NCBI GenBank assembly: GCA_015059945.1
Contig: SUZJ01000005.1
Coordinates: 62,001-126,000, forward strand
Direction: 5' to 3'
DNA length: 64,000 nt
From: Rikenellaceae bacterium
GTDB lineage: Bacteria; Bacteroidota; Bacteroidia; Bacteroidales; Rikenellaceae
Part shown: positions 1 to 9,285 of the stretch, piece after piece
How positions within the stretch are numbered: position 1 is the stretch's first letter
Layout: the number at the start of each line of letters is the position of its first letter
The notes under the pieces: generated by a model
The model's input: the letters and a program-made list of their open reading frames with translations, nothing else
Told to the model about the DNA's origin: nothing
Databases searched by the model: none
Made by a program: the position numbers and the translations under genes

Positions 1-1
1 G

Positions 2-706
2 GGGTGCGAGATGGATATGCCTGCCGAGAGGGTGGACTATATGTCCATAGCATCGCTCAAATCGTTTTACCGAGGGTATCCCGTTGAACTTACAACAAAT
101 AGTAGTATAGGCGGAGTGGTCGTGAGCAGCGACCGCCACGGCGAACACTACCACCGATTGGTGCTCCAAGACCATACGGGTGGCATTGTGGTCTGCATCG
201 ACTGTGATTCGCTCTATACCCACTATTCGATTGGCGACTCACTAGTGGTCGGCCTCGTGGGGCTTACGCTTGGGGGCTATGGTGGCCAACCAATGCTCGG
301 AGAGGAGCCTGTGGGGGAGCGACAAGTGAGCAACATTGATTGGGCCCACTGGCAAGCGATTTGCCACTCGGTGGGGGTTGTGCCCAACTTTGTGCCCCAA
401 CACTTGCACATTGCCGACCTTGGGCCGAGCGATGTGGCTACCCGCGTGGTGGTACAAAGGGCAAGGTTTGTCGAGGCGGGCCAACAGTGGGCCGACGAAG
501 GAGTGGCCCAAACGCGCCACTTGGTCGATGAGGATAGACCTACCGACACACTGGATGTTCGCGCCAGTGGCCGCTCGCAGATGTGGTGGTACACAATCCC
601 CGAGGGGGTGTGGTCGGTCGAGGGTGTTGTGGGGCTCTTTGGCGGGCGCTACCAACTGGTCGTAGACTCGCCCGATGGGGCTTTTTTGGTGAGTGACCAA
701 AAATAG
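2..706 (+). CDS. DUF5689-type lipoprotein, 5' end outside window
   Basis: The reading frame is already open at the window edge. The first codons read G-C-E-M, so the Cys at bases 5-7 looks like the lipidated +1 residue of a lipobox whose signal peptide lies off-window. The next part (SIASLKSFYRGYPVELTTN, then a G-V-V-V-S-S-D strand and VLQDHTGGIVV) matches the OB-fold-like DUF5689 domain of Bacteroidetes surface lipoproteins. The C-terminal half is unassigned. Role unknown, probably an envelope-anchored ligand-binding protein. The gene ends inside the obg promoter, so the two are probably separate units. Choosing the ATG at base 11 as the start would discard the lipobox. Confidence 0.7.
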   Translation, partial: GCEMDMPAERVDYMSIASLKSFYRGYPVELTTNSSIGGVVVSSDRHGEHYHRLVLQDHTGGIVVCIDCDSLYTHYSIGDSLVVGLVGLTLGGYGGQPMLGEEPVGERQVSNIDWAHWQAICHSVGVVPNFVPQHLHIADLGPSDVATRVVVQRARFVEAGQQWADEGVAQTRHLVDEDRPTDTLDVRASGRSQMWWYTIPEGVWSVEGVVGLFGGRYQLVVDSPDGAFLVSDQK

Positions 707-715
707 TTATCTTTG
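686..715 (+). promoter_or_regulatory. Bacteroidetes promoter of obg
   Basis: A -33 TTG at 686-688 within a T-rich run is followed after 19 nt by TATCTTTG at 708-715, a perfect TAnnTTTG -7 box. Transcription should begin near 722, about 40 nt before the obg ATG. Confidence 0.75.
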
Positions 716-760
716 CGCACGAAAACATACAGATATAGGAAGAAATAGGATAGGAACGCT

Positions 761-1747
761 ATGTCAAACTTTGTAGACTATGTAAAGATATTTTGCCGCT
801 CGGGTGCGGGTGGCGCAGGTAGCGCCCACTTCCGCCGCGAGAAGTTTGTGGCCTACGGAGGCCCCGATGGAGGCGATGGTGGCAATGGCGGCAGCGTAAT
901 TCTGCGCGGCAACAGCCAGTACTGGACCCTCATCCACCTCAAATATGCCCGCCACGTCTTTGCCAAAGATGGCGAGGCAGGTGGTGGCTCGCGTATGTCG
1001 GGCAAGACCGCAGCCGACCAGATTATAGAGGTGCCTCTGGGCACTGTGGCCCGCGATGCCGATACGGGCGAGATTGTGGGCGAGGTAACGGCTCACGGCG
1101 AGGAGGTGATACTGCTCAAAGGTGGCCGCGGAGGTCTGGGCAACTGGCACTTCAAGACCGCCACAAATCAGGCTCCACGCTATGCTCAACCCGGCGAGGA
1201 GGGGTTGGAGGGTGCCTTCATCCTCGAGCTGAAAGTGCTGGCCGATGTGGGCTTGGTGGGTTTCCCCAATGCGGGTAAGTCTACACTGCTGAGCGTGGTT
1301 TCGGCCGCTAAGCCCAAGATTGCAAACTACGCCTTTACCACCTTGGAGCCCAACTTGGGTATCGTAGAGGTACGCGATGGCCACTCGTTTGTTATGGCCG
1401 ACATACCCGGCATTATCGAGGGTGCTCACGAGGGCAAAGGACTGGGTATGAGGTTCCTGCGCCATATCGAACGCAACTCGGTGCTGCTCTTTATGGTACC
1501 AGCCGATAGCGACGATATTGCTCGCGAGTATGATATTTTGCTGGGCGAGCTGAGGGAGTATAACCCCGAGCTGCTCGATAAGGATAGGCTGCTGGCCATT
1601 ACCAAGTGCGATATGGTCGATGAGGAGATTATCGACCACCTACGCACCACGCTGCCCGAGGGCATACCTGCCTACTTTATATCGTCGGTAGCTATGCAGG
1701 GCATAACCGAGCTGAAAGACGCCCTCTGGAAGGTGCTGAATAAATAG
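761..1747 (+). CDS. obg: GTPase Obg/CgtA
   Basis: Ribosome-associated GTPase needed for 50S assembly and stress coordination. The Gly-rich Obg fold occupies about residues 1-158 (repeated GG near 15-45). The G domain follows, with P-loop GFPNAGKS (167-174), DIPG (214-217) and TKCD (281-284). At 328 aa it is the short form, without the TGS or OCT C-terminal domain of some homologues, as in other Bacteroidales. It starts at an ATG about 40 nt downstream of a perfect promoter and ends before a strong hairpin terminator, so it is probably monocistronic. Confidence 0.96.
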   Translation: MSNFVDYVKIFCRSGAGGAGSAHFRREKFVAYGGPDGGDGGNGGSVILRGNSQYWTLIHLKYARHVFAKDGEAGGGSRMSGKTAADQIIEVPLGTVARDADTGEIVGEVTAHGEEVILLKGGRGGLGNWHFKTATNQAPRYAQPGEEGLEGAFILELKVLADVGLVGFPNAGKSTLLSVVSAAKPKIANYAFTTLEPNLGIVEVRDGHSFVMADIPGIIEGAHEGKGLGMRFLRHIERNSVLLFMVPADSDDIAREYDILLGELREYNPELLDKDRLLAITKCDMVDEEIIDHLRTTLPEGIPAYFISSVAMQGITELKDALWKVLNK

Positions 1748-1758
1748 GGGCCCCATAA

Positions 1759-1806
1759 ACACACGCCCCCGCCCTTCGGGCACCCCCTCTAACTTAGAGG
1801 GGGAAT
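1759..1806 (+). repeat. GC-rich intergenic palindrome (family A1)
   Basis: One copy of a dispersed element: ACACACGCCCCC, a small hairpin GCCCTTCGGGC, then a near-perfect palindrome of about 21 bp (CCCCCTCTAA C TTAGAGGGGG) and AAT. The same string recurs, in either orientation, at about 11567, 14205, 58481, 60508 and 60708. Confidence 0.85.
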
Positions 1807-1819
1807 AAACAGCAAAGAG

Positions 1820-1862
1820 AACGGAGCAGATTGATGGTCTGCTCCGTTTATTTTGTTTTATT
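1820..1862 (+). terminator. Rho-independent terminator after obg
   Basis: An 11-bp perfect stem AACGGAGCAGA/TCTGCTCCGTT with a 7-nt loop is followed by a T-rich tract. It lies between the convergent obg and era genes. Confidence 0.8.
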
Positions 1863-1890
1863 TAAGGACTTTAAGGGCCTTAAAGGGGGA
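1857..1890. repeat. TTTAAGG-type tandem motif (family B)
   Basis: Tandem, self-complementary units of the form TTTAAGGACTTTAAGGGCC follow directly after the terminator and abut the end of era. Related runs are found at about 14265, 21872, 25350, 33096, 38401, 58533 and 60404. Confidence 0.7.
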
Positions 1891-2784
1891 CTACTCGATA
1901 TACCCAAAGCGTTTGAGCTGGCGGCTGCTGTTGCGCCACCCCTCATCAACCTTGACGTGGAGTTGCAAAAAGACCTTCTTGCCGATGAACTTCTCCAACT
2001 CAATACGGGCCGCAGTGCCAACCTTCTTCAACATCTCGCCCTTATGGCCAATAATAATGCCCTTCTGCGAGTCGCGTGCAACATATATGGTGGCCATTAT
2101 GCGGTCGATTGTGGGCTCTTCGCGGTACTCGTCGATAACAATCTCTACCGAGTAGGGTATCTCCTTCTCATAGTTGAGAAAAATCTTCTCCCTAATAATC
2201 TCGCTCGCAAAGAACCTCATAGGTCTATCGGTCAGGGTACCCTCCTCATAGTAGGGCATACCCTCGGGCAGCAGGGTCATAATCGTGTCGAACACACCGC
2301 CCACGTTGAAGCCTCCCAGAGCCGACACAGGCACAATCCTCGCCTCGGGCAGTAGCTCGTGCCACAGCTCCACCAGACTCTCCAATTGTCCCTGATTTGA
2401 GAGGTCAATCTTGTTGATTACCACAATGGTAGGTATGGCGCTGAGTTTAATCTTCTCAATAATCTCTTCGCTGGCATCATCGCCCTTCTCTACGGTGTCG
2501 GTAACGTACAATATCACGTCGGCATCTTTCAGTGCTCCCCTTACAAAGCCCATCATACTCTCTTGGAGCTTGTAGTTGGGGCGCAGGATGCCCGGGGTGT
2601 CCGAGTAGACTATTTGGAAGTCGTCGCCACCCACAATACCCATAATCCTATGGCGTGTGGTCTGGGCCTTTGAGGTGATTATCGAAAGCCTTTCGCCCAC
2701 CAGAGCGTTCATCAGCGTCGATTTGCCCACGTTGGGGTTGCCGATGATATTTACAAATCCCGATTTGAACTTCTTCTCCTGCAT
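1891..2784 (-). CDS. era: GTPase Era
   Basis: Essential GTPase that binds the 3' end of 16S rRNA during 30S maturation. G1 GNPNVGKS is at residues 15-22, G3 DTPG at 62-65 and NKID at 124-127. A C-terminal KH domain (about 200-290) contains the IIGHKGEMLKKVG signature. Length 297 aa is normal. It is the last gene of a minus-strand run, 30 nt downstream of the MATE gene, and is therefore probably cotranscribed with MATE, rsmF-like, dNK, GH3-like and trkA. Confidence 0.96.
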   Translation of the reverse strand: MQEKKFKSGFVNIIGNPNVGKSTLMNALVGERLSIITSKAQTTRHRIMGIVGGDDFQIVYSDTPGILRPNYKLQESMMGFVRGALKDADVILYVTDTVEKGDDASEEIIEKIKLSAIPTIVVINKIDLSNQGQLESLVELWHELLPEARIVPVSALGGFNVGGVFDTIMTLLPEGMPYYEEGTLTDRPMRFFASEIIREKIFLNYEKEIPYSVEIVIDEYREEPTIDRIMATIYVARDSQKGIIIGHKGEMLKKVGTAARIELEKFIGKKVFLQLHVKVDEGWRNSSRQLKRFGYIE

Positions 2785-2813
2785 ATATCTTGTTTTGTCG
2801 TTTGTTATCTCTT

Positions 2814-4133
2814 TTAGTTCTTGCTATTGTCCATCAGTAGGTCTACGCTCACGCCCTTGGTTGCCACCAGCATAAGCACAAACCTGATGACTATAAACCC
2901 TATGTAGGCCAGCCACAGGGCGTTGTTGCCCATCACCCCCTCCAAGCCGAAAAAGAGCGCAAAGAAGCCCACCAGCGACCAGAAGGTGGTGTTGCGCATA
3001 ATGCGTGTTTTGGTTGCGCCAATGAGTATGCCGTCTATCAAGAAGGGGATAAAGCCCAGCAGGGGCACCAGCAGTATCCACACTATATACTCGCCTGCGC
3101 AGGCCAAAATCGTGGGGCTCTTGGAGAAGATGCCCAACACCTGACGCCACCCGAAGATGTAGATGACCACAAAGAGCACCGCCACCGCTCCGCACCACAG
3201 CAGCAGGAGCTTCATACACTTGGCCAACCCTGTGCGGTTGCGCTCGCCAATGTAGCGCCCCGTGAGCGACTCGGCAGCGTAGCAAAAGCCGTCAAGCATA
3301 TAGCTAAAGAGCATAAATAGGTTCATCAATAGCTCGTTGGTGGCCAGTATGGTGTCGCCAAAGCGGGCCGAGAAGGCCGTAAAGCAGGTGTAGACCGTGC
3401 AGACACATAGGGTGCGCAGGAAGGCGTCGGAGTTGATGCGGAAGAACCTCACCAGAGGGCTCATCTCAAAACTCTTGCGCAGACTTATCTGGGCCACGTA
3501 GTCGTGGTAGCGCAGGGCGATGAATACCAGCGTTATAATCAGCGCTGCATATTGGCCCGCTACCGTTCCCCAGGCAATGCCCGCAACGCCCATATCCAAG
3601 CCAAAGACAAACCACAGCGAGCAGCCTATGTTTATGAGGTTGTTGATTATCGACACCACCATAGGGGTAGTCGAGTCCTGCATACCTATCAGCCAGCCGT
3701 GCAGCGAGAATATGCCTATGGCCGCAGGGGCTGCCCAGATGCGCACAAAGAAGTAGTCGGCCGCCAGAGCCATAACTTCGGGCGAGCCCTCCATAATCAT
3801 AAAGGCCAGCCGTCCAATGGGCCTATTGAATACCACCAGCAGCAGCGCAATGCCCAGTGCGGCAATCATCGAGCGTCCCAACAGGTTGGCTGTTTCGCTC
3901 TTGTCGCCCGCTCCGTAGGCTTGGGCTGTCAGGCCGCTTGTGCCCATACGCAGAAAGGCAAAGTTCCAGTATATAAAGTTGAATATGGCGGTGCCTATGG
4001 CCAGGGCGCCTATGGTGGCGTCGCTGCCGCCATCCATACGACCTGCAATGGCAATGTCTATCATACCCAACAGGGGTATGGTCACGTTGCTGATTATGTT
4101 GGGTATGGCAAGTCGTAAAATTTCCTTATTCAT
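2814..4133 (-). CDS. MATE family efflux transporter
   Basis: An integral membrane protein of 439 aa with about twelve hydrophobic segments in two six-helix halves, and the N-terminal MATE signature (LAIPNIISNVTIPLLGMID, then IAIAGRMDG). Family members use Na+ or H+ gradients to export cationic drugs or metabolites. It lies 15 nt downstream of the rsmF-like gene and 30 nt upstream of era. The substrate cannot be deduced. It is closer to the DinF-like Bacteroidales MATE proteins that sit beside housekeeping genes than to an acquired resistance pump. Confidence 0.9.
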   Translation of the reverse strand: MNKEILRLAIPNIISNVTIPLLGMIDIAIAGRMDGGSDATIGALAIGTAIFNFIYWNFAFLRMGTSGLTAQAYGAGDKSETANLLGRSMIAALGIALLLVVFNRPIGRLAFMIMEGSPEVMALAADYFFVRIWAAPAAIGIFSLHGWLIGMQDSTTPMVVSIINNLINIGCSLWFVFGLDMGVAGIAWGTVAGQYAALIITLVFIALRYHDYVAQISLRKSFEMSPLVRFFRINSDAFLRTLCVCTVYTCFTAFSARFGDTILATNELLMNLFMLFSYMLDGFCYAAESLTGRYIGERNRTGLAKCMKLLLLWCGAVAVLFVVIYIFGWRQVLGIFSKSPTILACAGEYIVWILLVPLLGFIPFLIDGILIGATKTRIMRNTTFWSLVGFFALFFGLEGVMGNNALWLAYIGFIVIRFVLMLVATKGVSVDLLMDNSKN

Positions 4134-4148
4134 AGGGTTGCGAAAGTG

Positions 4149-5537
4149 TTATTGCAAAATGCGTAGCTCTTTGGGCATAAGGCTGTTGGTGCGTGTGCCG
4201 ATGCGCTTCGTGAAGCCTATTGGTTGCCTCTCGTATGTGAGCAGGTTTATGCCCTCGGCCAGGGCCCCAATGTTGCCTAACTCCTGTCGGCGCAGGTAGT
4301 TGAGCGCATCGTCGAGTGTCAGCTCTACCACATTGAACGCCTCGGTGCGCAGAGCAGTCGAGAGCGCCAGTGCGTGGTCGGGCTTAAACTTACGCCCAAA
4401 CAGCTCGCCAACCCTAACACCCGAGTAAAGAACGCTCATCTGTTCGCATACGGTGCGCATATCGGCCCAGTGGGCTGCGGGGTAGGCGTAGATGCTCTCG
4501 CCTATGGCCACCACCTTTGTCTGCTTGGGCTCGCGCAGCACACCCTCAATCGTGCGCAGGCCGCTCTTGTCCACCTCCGCAAAGGGGCTCTTGCGGGCCT
4601 TGGGGCTCTTGCCCCTTGTGCTCTCGCCACCCTTGCGAACAATGGCGGCAAACAGTCCCTCGCCCTTTGTGCGGTGGGGGTAGAAGTGGAAGCATTCGGC
4701 CTCCTCGGCCACCGTGCGCACCACGCCCCAATGGTCGGGCAGGGGGGCTATCTCAACCCTCTCGGCACCCATCTCGCTGCACAGCCACGCCATATTGTCC
4801 TCATTCTCGGTGCGGTTGAAAGTACAAGTCGAGTATATGAAAACTCCGCCCGGGCGCAGTGCCTTCCACGCATCGGCCATAATGCGCCTTTGGCGTGCGG
4901 CACAGAGCTTTACATTGTCGGGGCTCCACTCGGTGCGGGCCTCGTCGCTCTTGCGAAACATACCCTCGCCCGAGCAGGGAGCATCTACGGCCACCACGTC
5001 GAACCACCCCTCCAACGAGCCCGCAAAGTGAGCAGGGTCGTTGTTGGTAACGATAGTATTTCCCAAGCCCCACTTCATAATATTATCGGCCAGAGTGAGG
5101 GCTCTGGGGCGGATGACCTCGTTGGCCACCACCACTCCCTTGTTGCCCACCATAGTAGCGTAGAGGGTAGACTTGCCACCCGGGGCGGCACACATATCGA
5201 GCACCCTCACACCCTCGGGCAGCTCGCCACCGTAGGCCTCGCTCAGCAGGTGGCCCACAAACATCGATGCGGCTTCCTGCACATAGTAGCCGCCCGCCTG
5301 AAAGTGGGGGTCGGTCGTAAAGCGTGGCCTTTGGGCCAGATACTCGCCCCACTGGCACCACTCTACGGGGGTGCTGTCGGCACCCAGTGAGGTGTAGCCC
5401 TTGTGGGGGTTGTGGCGGATAGAGGTGGGTTGCTCTTCACCTGCGAGCGCACCAACAAGTTGGGCGACCTCTGCGTCGCCCAACTCGCCCCTCATCTGCT
5501 CGACGAATAGGGTGGGTATGTCAATCTTGGAACTCAA
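4149..5537 (-). CDS. RsmF-like rRNA m5C methyltransferase (NOL1/NOP2/Sun)
   Basis: SAM-dependent RNA cytosine-C5 methyltransferase of 462 aa. The SAM-binding motif VLDMCAAPGGKST is near residues 112-124. Both family cysteines are present: C188 in DAPCSGEGMFRK and C238 in STCTFNRTEN. The C-terminal part has the RsmF-type extension (QPIGFTKRIGTR). It should methylate 16S rRNA; the exact position (C1407-like) is inferred from the family. Its ATG overlaps the dNK stop by 4 nt (ATGA), so the two are translationally coupled. Confidence 0.88.
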   Translation of the reverse strand: MSSKIDIPTLFVEQMRGELGDAEVAQLVGALAGEEQPTSIRHNPHKGYTSLGADSTPVEWCQWGEYLAQRPRFTTDPHFQAGGYYVQEAASMFVGHLLSEAYGGELPEGVRVLDMCAAPGGKSTLYATMVGNKGVVVANEVIRPRALTLADNIMKWGLGNTIVTNNDPAHFAGSLEGWFDVVAVDAPCSGEGMFRKSDEARTEWSPDNVKLCAARQRRIMADAWKALRPGGVFIYSTCTFNRTENEDNMAWLCSEMGAERVEIAPLPDHWGVVRTVAEEAECFHFYPHRTKGEGLFAAIVRKGGESTRGKSPKARKSPFAEVDKSGLRTIEGVLREPKQTKVVAIGESIYAYPAAHWADMRTVCEQMSVLYSGVRVGELFGRKFKPDHALALSTALRTEAFNVVELTLDDALNYLRRQELGNIGALAEGINLLTYERQPIGFTKRIGTRTNSLMPKELRILQ

Positions 5538-6157
5538 AATTCAAACTTGCCTTGGTTGGCGTAGAGGTTGTTGATGTCGGCCACAATCTGGTCTACAATC
5601 TCGGGGTTGCTCACAAAGTCGGTCTCGTCGATGTTGATTACCAACAGCTTGCCCTTATAGCCCTGAATCCACTCGTTATAGCGGTTGTTGAGCCTCTCGA
5701 GGTACTCCAAGTCGATATTCTTCTCGTAGTCGCGGCCGCGTTTGAGAATCTGTCTTACCAGCGTGGGAACACTCGCCTTCAGATATACCAGCACATCGGG
5801 CGCAGGCACCAAGTCGGTAGCCAGGGTGAAAATCTTCATATAGGTACCGTAATCCCTCGACGACATCAGGCCCATCTGGTGAAGGTTGCCGGCAAAGATG
5901 TGGGCATCCTCGTGGATGGTGCGGTCTTGGATGACGTGGCCGGTGCTCTCGCGGAGCATCTGCAACGTCTGGTTGATACGGCTGCCGAGGAAGTACATCT
6001 GGAAGTTGAACGACCAGCGACTCATATCCTCATAGAAGTCCGAAATGTAGGGATTGTCGATATCTTCGTAGTAGGCCTTGGCGCCGTAGTGGGCCGAGAG
6101 CCTCTCGGTGAGCGACGTCTTGCCGCTGCCGATATTACCTGCAATTGCGATGTACAT
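5534..6157 (-). CDS. Deoxynucleoside kinase (dNK family)
   Basis: A 207-aa kinase that salvages deoxynucleosides. The P-loop GNIGSGKTS is at residues 7-15, followed by the family's substrate-site residues (YYEDIDNPY), the DRTIHEDAHIF motif and an R-rich lid (RQILKRGRDYE). Closest in pattern to the deoxyadenosine/deoxyguanosine kinases of Bacteroidetes and Firmicutes; base specificity cannot be read from the sequence. It couples to the rsmF-like gene by a 4-nt overlap and lies 48 nt after the GH3-like gene. Confidence 0.9.
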   Translation of the reverse strand: MYIAIAGNIGSGKTSLTERLSAHYGAKAYYEDIDNPYISDFYEDMSRWSFNFQMYFLGSRINQTLQMLRESTGHVIQDRTIHEDAHIFAGNLHQMGLMSSRDYGTYMKIFTLATDLVPAPDVLVYLKASVPTLVRQILKRGRDYEKNIDLEYLERLNNRYNEWIQGYKGKLLVINIDETDFVSNPEIVDQIVADINNLYANQGKFEF

Positions 6158-6205
6158 AATAGCTGTTTGGGTATGTTTTTGTTATTCTCCTTGTTTCGTT
6201 CTGCT

Positions 6206-7747
6206 CTATTTGTTGGTGCGGGCCACAAACTCTTTGAGTCGCTCGACATAGTTGCGCTCGTTGCTCAGGCGTGGAATCTTAATCTGGCCGCCCACACGCC
6301 CATCCTCGCGAAGCAGAGCCTCGAATGTACCGGCCGGCACCACCGTAACGATGGGTTTGCGGAGGGCAAAGTTGTTCAGACGCTTGCCGGCATAGTCCGA
6401 GTTCTCTGCACTGAGTGACTGGTCCACTGCATCGGCAAAGGCCTCAATGTCGTCGGGAGCCTTGCGGAAGCTGACAACCCACTCGTGAGCACCCTGCTGC
6501 GAGCCCTCAAAGGCGCCCATAAATACAGGTGCCATAGTGAACTCCTCAATCTCAGCCCCCGTAGCGGCACAGGCACTCTCGATAGCCTTCTCGGCATCGT
6601 CGATGATTACCTCCTCGCCAAAGGCATTTACGTGGAGTTTGGTGCGGCCCGTAAAGCGGAACTTATAAGGGGTTGCCGAGGTGAAGCGAATGGTATCTCC
6701 CATCATATACCTCCACAAGCCGTTGCTGCTGGTGATAATAATAGCATAGTTCTTGCCTACCTCTACCCCCTCCAAAGGTACGATATAGTTGGCGTTGTCG
6801 AGGTGGTCGGTGGGCCAGAACTCGTAGAAGCAGTTGTAGTCGAGCATCAAGAGCATCTCGTCGGTATAGCACTCTTCGGCTATGCCAAAGAAACCCTCGG
6901 TGGCGTTGTAGGTCTCCAAATAGCGCATATTGGGCGAGGGGAACATCTTCTCGAACTGGGCCCTATATGCCTTGAAGCTGGTGCCACCGTGGATAAAGAG
7001 CTCCATATTGGGCCACACCTCAAACATATTCTGCTTGCCGGTGTATTTGAGTATGCGTTCGAGCATAATCAGGTTCCACGAAGGCACTCCCGAGAAAGTC
7101 CTCACATCGTGTTGCATAGCCTCCTGGCAGATGCGCTCAACCTTTTCGTCGAAGTCGGTCAGCAGGGCAATCTCCTTGCGGGGTACACGGAATTTGTGGG
7201 CAATACGAGGGGTGTTGTCCATCATAGCACCGCTCACGTCGCCCACAGGGATGCCAGCCTCGTTTCCCCTGCGATTGCTACCGCCCAGTGTAAGAGTCTT
7301 GCCTGCGAATGCGCGACTATTGGGATAGAGGTGGGTATAGATGGCAGCGACATCTTTTGGGCCCCTCATATGGCTATCGTTAATGCCATCTTTTGTGATA
7401 GGAATATATTTGCTACGGCCGGCAGTGGTGCCCGAACTCTGGCCGAGTGAGATTATCTTGCCGGGCCATACAACCTTCTTTTGGCCAGCCCTAACCATAT
7501 CGATATACTTCTCAAAATCGGGATACTCCATTACGGGCACCCTCTTGCGAAACTCCGAGTAGGGCATACCTGCGGTAATGCCGTGTTGGCGACCAAACTC
7601 GGTCTTTTCGCCCGCCTTTACCAAACGAGCGTACTGTTTGGTCTGCACCTCTATGGGGTGACTCTTGAAGTACTCGATCTGCCTAATGCGAGGCGCAAAG
7701 GCCAGATTCATCAATTTTGTAATCAGTGGCATAATTCTATCATTCAA
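6206..7747 (-). CDS. GH3 auxin-responsive-promoter family acyl-adenylate protein
   Basis: A 513-aa member of the GH3 branch of the ANL adenylating superfamily. The adenylate-forming loop SSGTTAGRSKYIPI is near residue 104, with later motifs YNATEGFFG and MGDTIRF. Plant members conjugate amino acids to acyl hormones. Bacteroidetes members are widespread, and I know of no established substrate. It lies 62 nt downstream of trkA on the same strand. Expected to be cytoplasmic. Confidence 0.85.
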   Translation of the reverse strand: MNDRIMPLITKLMNLAFAPRIRQIEYFKSHPIEVQTKQYARLVKAGEKTEFGRQHGITAGMPYSEFRKRVPVMEYPDFEKYIDMVRAGQKKVVWPGKIISLGQSSGTTAGRSKYIPITKDGINDSHMRGPKDVAAIYTHLYPNSRAFAGKTLTLGGSNRRGNEAGIPVGDVSGAMMDNTPRIAHKFRVPRKEIALLTDFDEKVERICQEAMQHDVRTFSGVPSWNLIMLERILKYTGKQNMFEVWPNMELFIHGGTSFKAYRAQFEKMFPSPNMRYLETYNATEGFFGIAEECYTDEMLLMLDYNCFYEFWPTDHLDNANYIVPLEGVEVGKNYAIIITSSNGLWRYMMGDTIRFTSATPYKFRFTGRTKLHVNAFGEEVIIDDAEKAIESACAATGAEIEEFTMAPVFMGAFEGSQQGAHEWVVSFRKAPDDIEAFADAVDQSLSAENSDYAGKRLNNFALRKPIVTVVPAGTFEALLREDGRVGGQIKIPRLSNERNYVERLKEFVARTNK

Positions 7748-7809
7748 TTATTATTACTCTTCTTACTCTTTGCTTTGTTGGGTTATCTTTTGGGCGTTGG
7801 TCGGAGGGG

Positions 7810-9150
7810 TTAGTTGAAGAACTTGCCCACCTTAGACACCGCACTCGGCAGGGCCAATACCACCACGCGGTCGTAGGCGTGGAGCTGTGTCTGGCCATTT
7901 ACCAAAAATACATTGTCGGCCCTCGACACACCGCCAATCGTAGCATCGGCAGGGAAGCCAAGATGTTCGACAGTCTGCTTGGTGGCGGGCGAGTTGGGCT
8001 TGACAATAAACTCCAACATCTCGGCATCCGAGCCTGTCAGTACCCTGATGGCCTGAACGTCGGTATTCATCGTGAAGCGGAAGATGTTGCTGGCCGTAAC
8101 CTGCTTTTTGTTGATGATGGTGTCGATACCGATACTCTCGGCAAGGTTTATATAGTTGAGGTTCTCGACCTCGGCAATCACCTTCTTTACGCCCATCTTC
8201 TTGGCAATCATTGCCGTAAGTATGTTGGTCTCGCTACGGCCCGTAACGGCAATGAAGGCGTCCATATTGCTTATGCCCTCGTCCATCATAGCCTCGGTGT
8301 CGCGGCCATCCTCGTTGATGATGAGCGTGTCGTCGAGCCACTCGGCCAAGCGGTAGGCTTTCTCGGCATTGTACTCAATCAGCTTTACGTTTACCCTCTT
8401 TTCGAGCTCCATAGCTATGCGCACACCCACTCGGCTGCCGCCCAAAATCATCACATTCTCTACATCAATGTCCGAGGTACCGTTCATAGCCATCACCTGC
8501 TCGATATGCTTGCGGCTGGCTACGATGTGTATCATATCGCCCTCTTTGATTACGTCGCCTGCGTGGGGGATGATGGTCTGCTCTTGGCGGGTGATGGCCA
8601 CAATGCGGAACGGAACGTCGGGCATCTGCTGGCCCAGCTCGATGATAGACTTGTCGAGCAGGGGCGACGAGCTATCGACCTTGAATACCGACATTGCCAA
8701 CTTGCCACCCGCAAAGTCTACATACTCGGTGGCCGACGAGTGGCCCAGCAGATTGACCACCTCCAGGGCGGTAATCTTCTCGGGGTAGAAGAGGTAGTCG
8801 ATACCCATATTGATAAAGACCTCTTTGTTGTTGGGCTCCAAGTATTCGTTGTTGTCGATACGTGCGATGGTTTTGCGTGCGCCCAGCTGCTTGGCAATCA
8901 TTGCCGAGATGATGTTGGGGGTCTCTTCGTGGTTTACGGCTATGAAGAGGTCGGCCTTGCGCACCGAGGCCTTTTTGAGGGTTGCAAAGGTGGTGCAGTC
9001 GCCCTCGACGGTCACCACGTCGGTGGTGTTGGCCACATCCTCGAGCAACTTGGGGTCGCTGTCAATGACGCTTATGTCGTGGTCGCCCTCGCCCAACATA
9101 CGGGCCAGGTGGCTACCTACTTCGCCTGCTCCTGCAATTACTATTCTCAT
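7810..9150 (-). CDS. trkA: Trk K+ uptake NAD-binding subunit TrkA
   Basis: Cytoplasmic regulatory ring protein of the Trk potassium channel, 446 aa, with two RCK_N/RCK_C tandem halves. The first Rossmann motif is GAGEVGSHLARML near residue 6; the second is GGSRVGVRIAMELE near residue 236. The family partner TrkH is not adjacent in this window; the next gene downstream encodes the GH3-like protein, which is unusual for Bacteroidales. It is transcribed from a promoter region shared with the divergent 87-aa gene. Confidence 0.93.
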   Translation of the reverse strand: MRIVIAGAGEVGSHLARMLGEGDHDISVIDSDPKLLEDVANTTDVVTVEGDCTTFATLKKASVRKADLFIAVNHEETPNIISAMIAKQLGARKTIARIDNNEYLEPNNKEVFINMGIDYLFYPEKITALEVVNLLGHSSATEYVDFAGGKLAMSVFKVDSSSPLLDKSIIELGQQMPDVPFRIVAITRQEQTIIPHAGDVIKEGDMIHIVASRKHIEQVMAMNGTSDIDVENVMILGGSRVGVRIAMELEKRVNVKLIEYNAEKAYRLAEWLDDTLIINEDGRDTEAMMDEGISNMDAFIAVTGRSETNILTAMIAKKMGVKKVIAEVENLNYINLAESIGIDTIINKKQVTASNIFRFTMNTDVQAIRVLTGSDAEMLEFIVKPNSPATKQTVEHLGFPADATIGGVSRADNVFLVNGQTQLHAYDRVVVLALPSAVSKVGKFFN

Positions 9151-9238
9151 CGGTCTGTAAAAGTGTTAGGGTGCAAAAATCTTTGCCATTGCGGGTGGGT
9201 GGTGCAAAAAATTGGTGCCACACCTCCACAATATCGTA

Positions 9239-9255
9239 CAAAAGTACTACTTTTG
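9239..9255. promoter_or_regulatory. Back-to-back -7 boxes for trkA (-) and the 87-aa gene (+)
   Basis: CAAAAGTA at 9239-9246 (TACTTTTG on the minus strand) and TACTTTTG at 9248-9255 (plus strand) form a 17-bp palindrome separated by one base. Both fit TAnnTTTG. I see no convincing -33 element on either side at 19-21 nt, so only the -7 parts are supported. Confidence 0.5.
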
Positions 9256-9285
9256 TAGCGAAATATTCAAATAAATGACCGAAAA

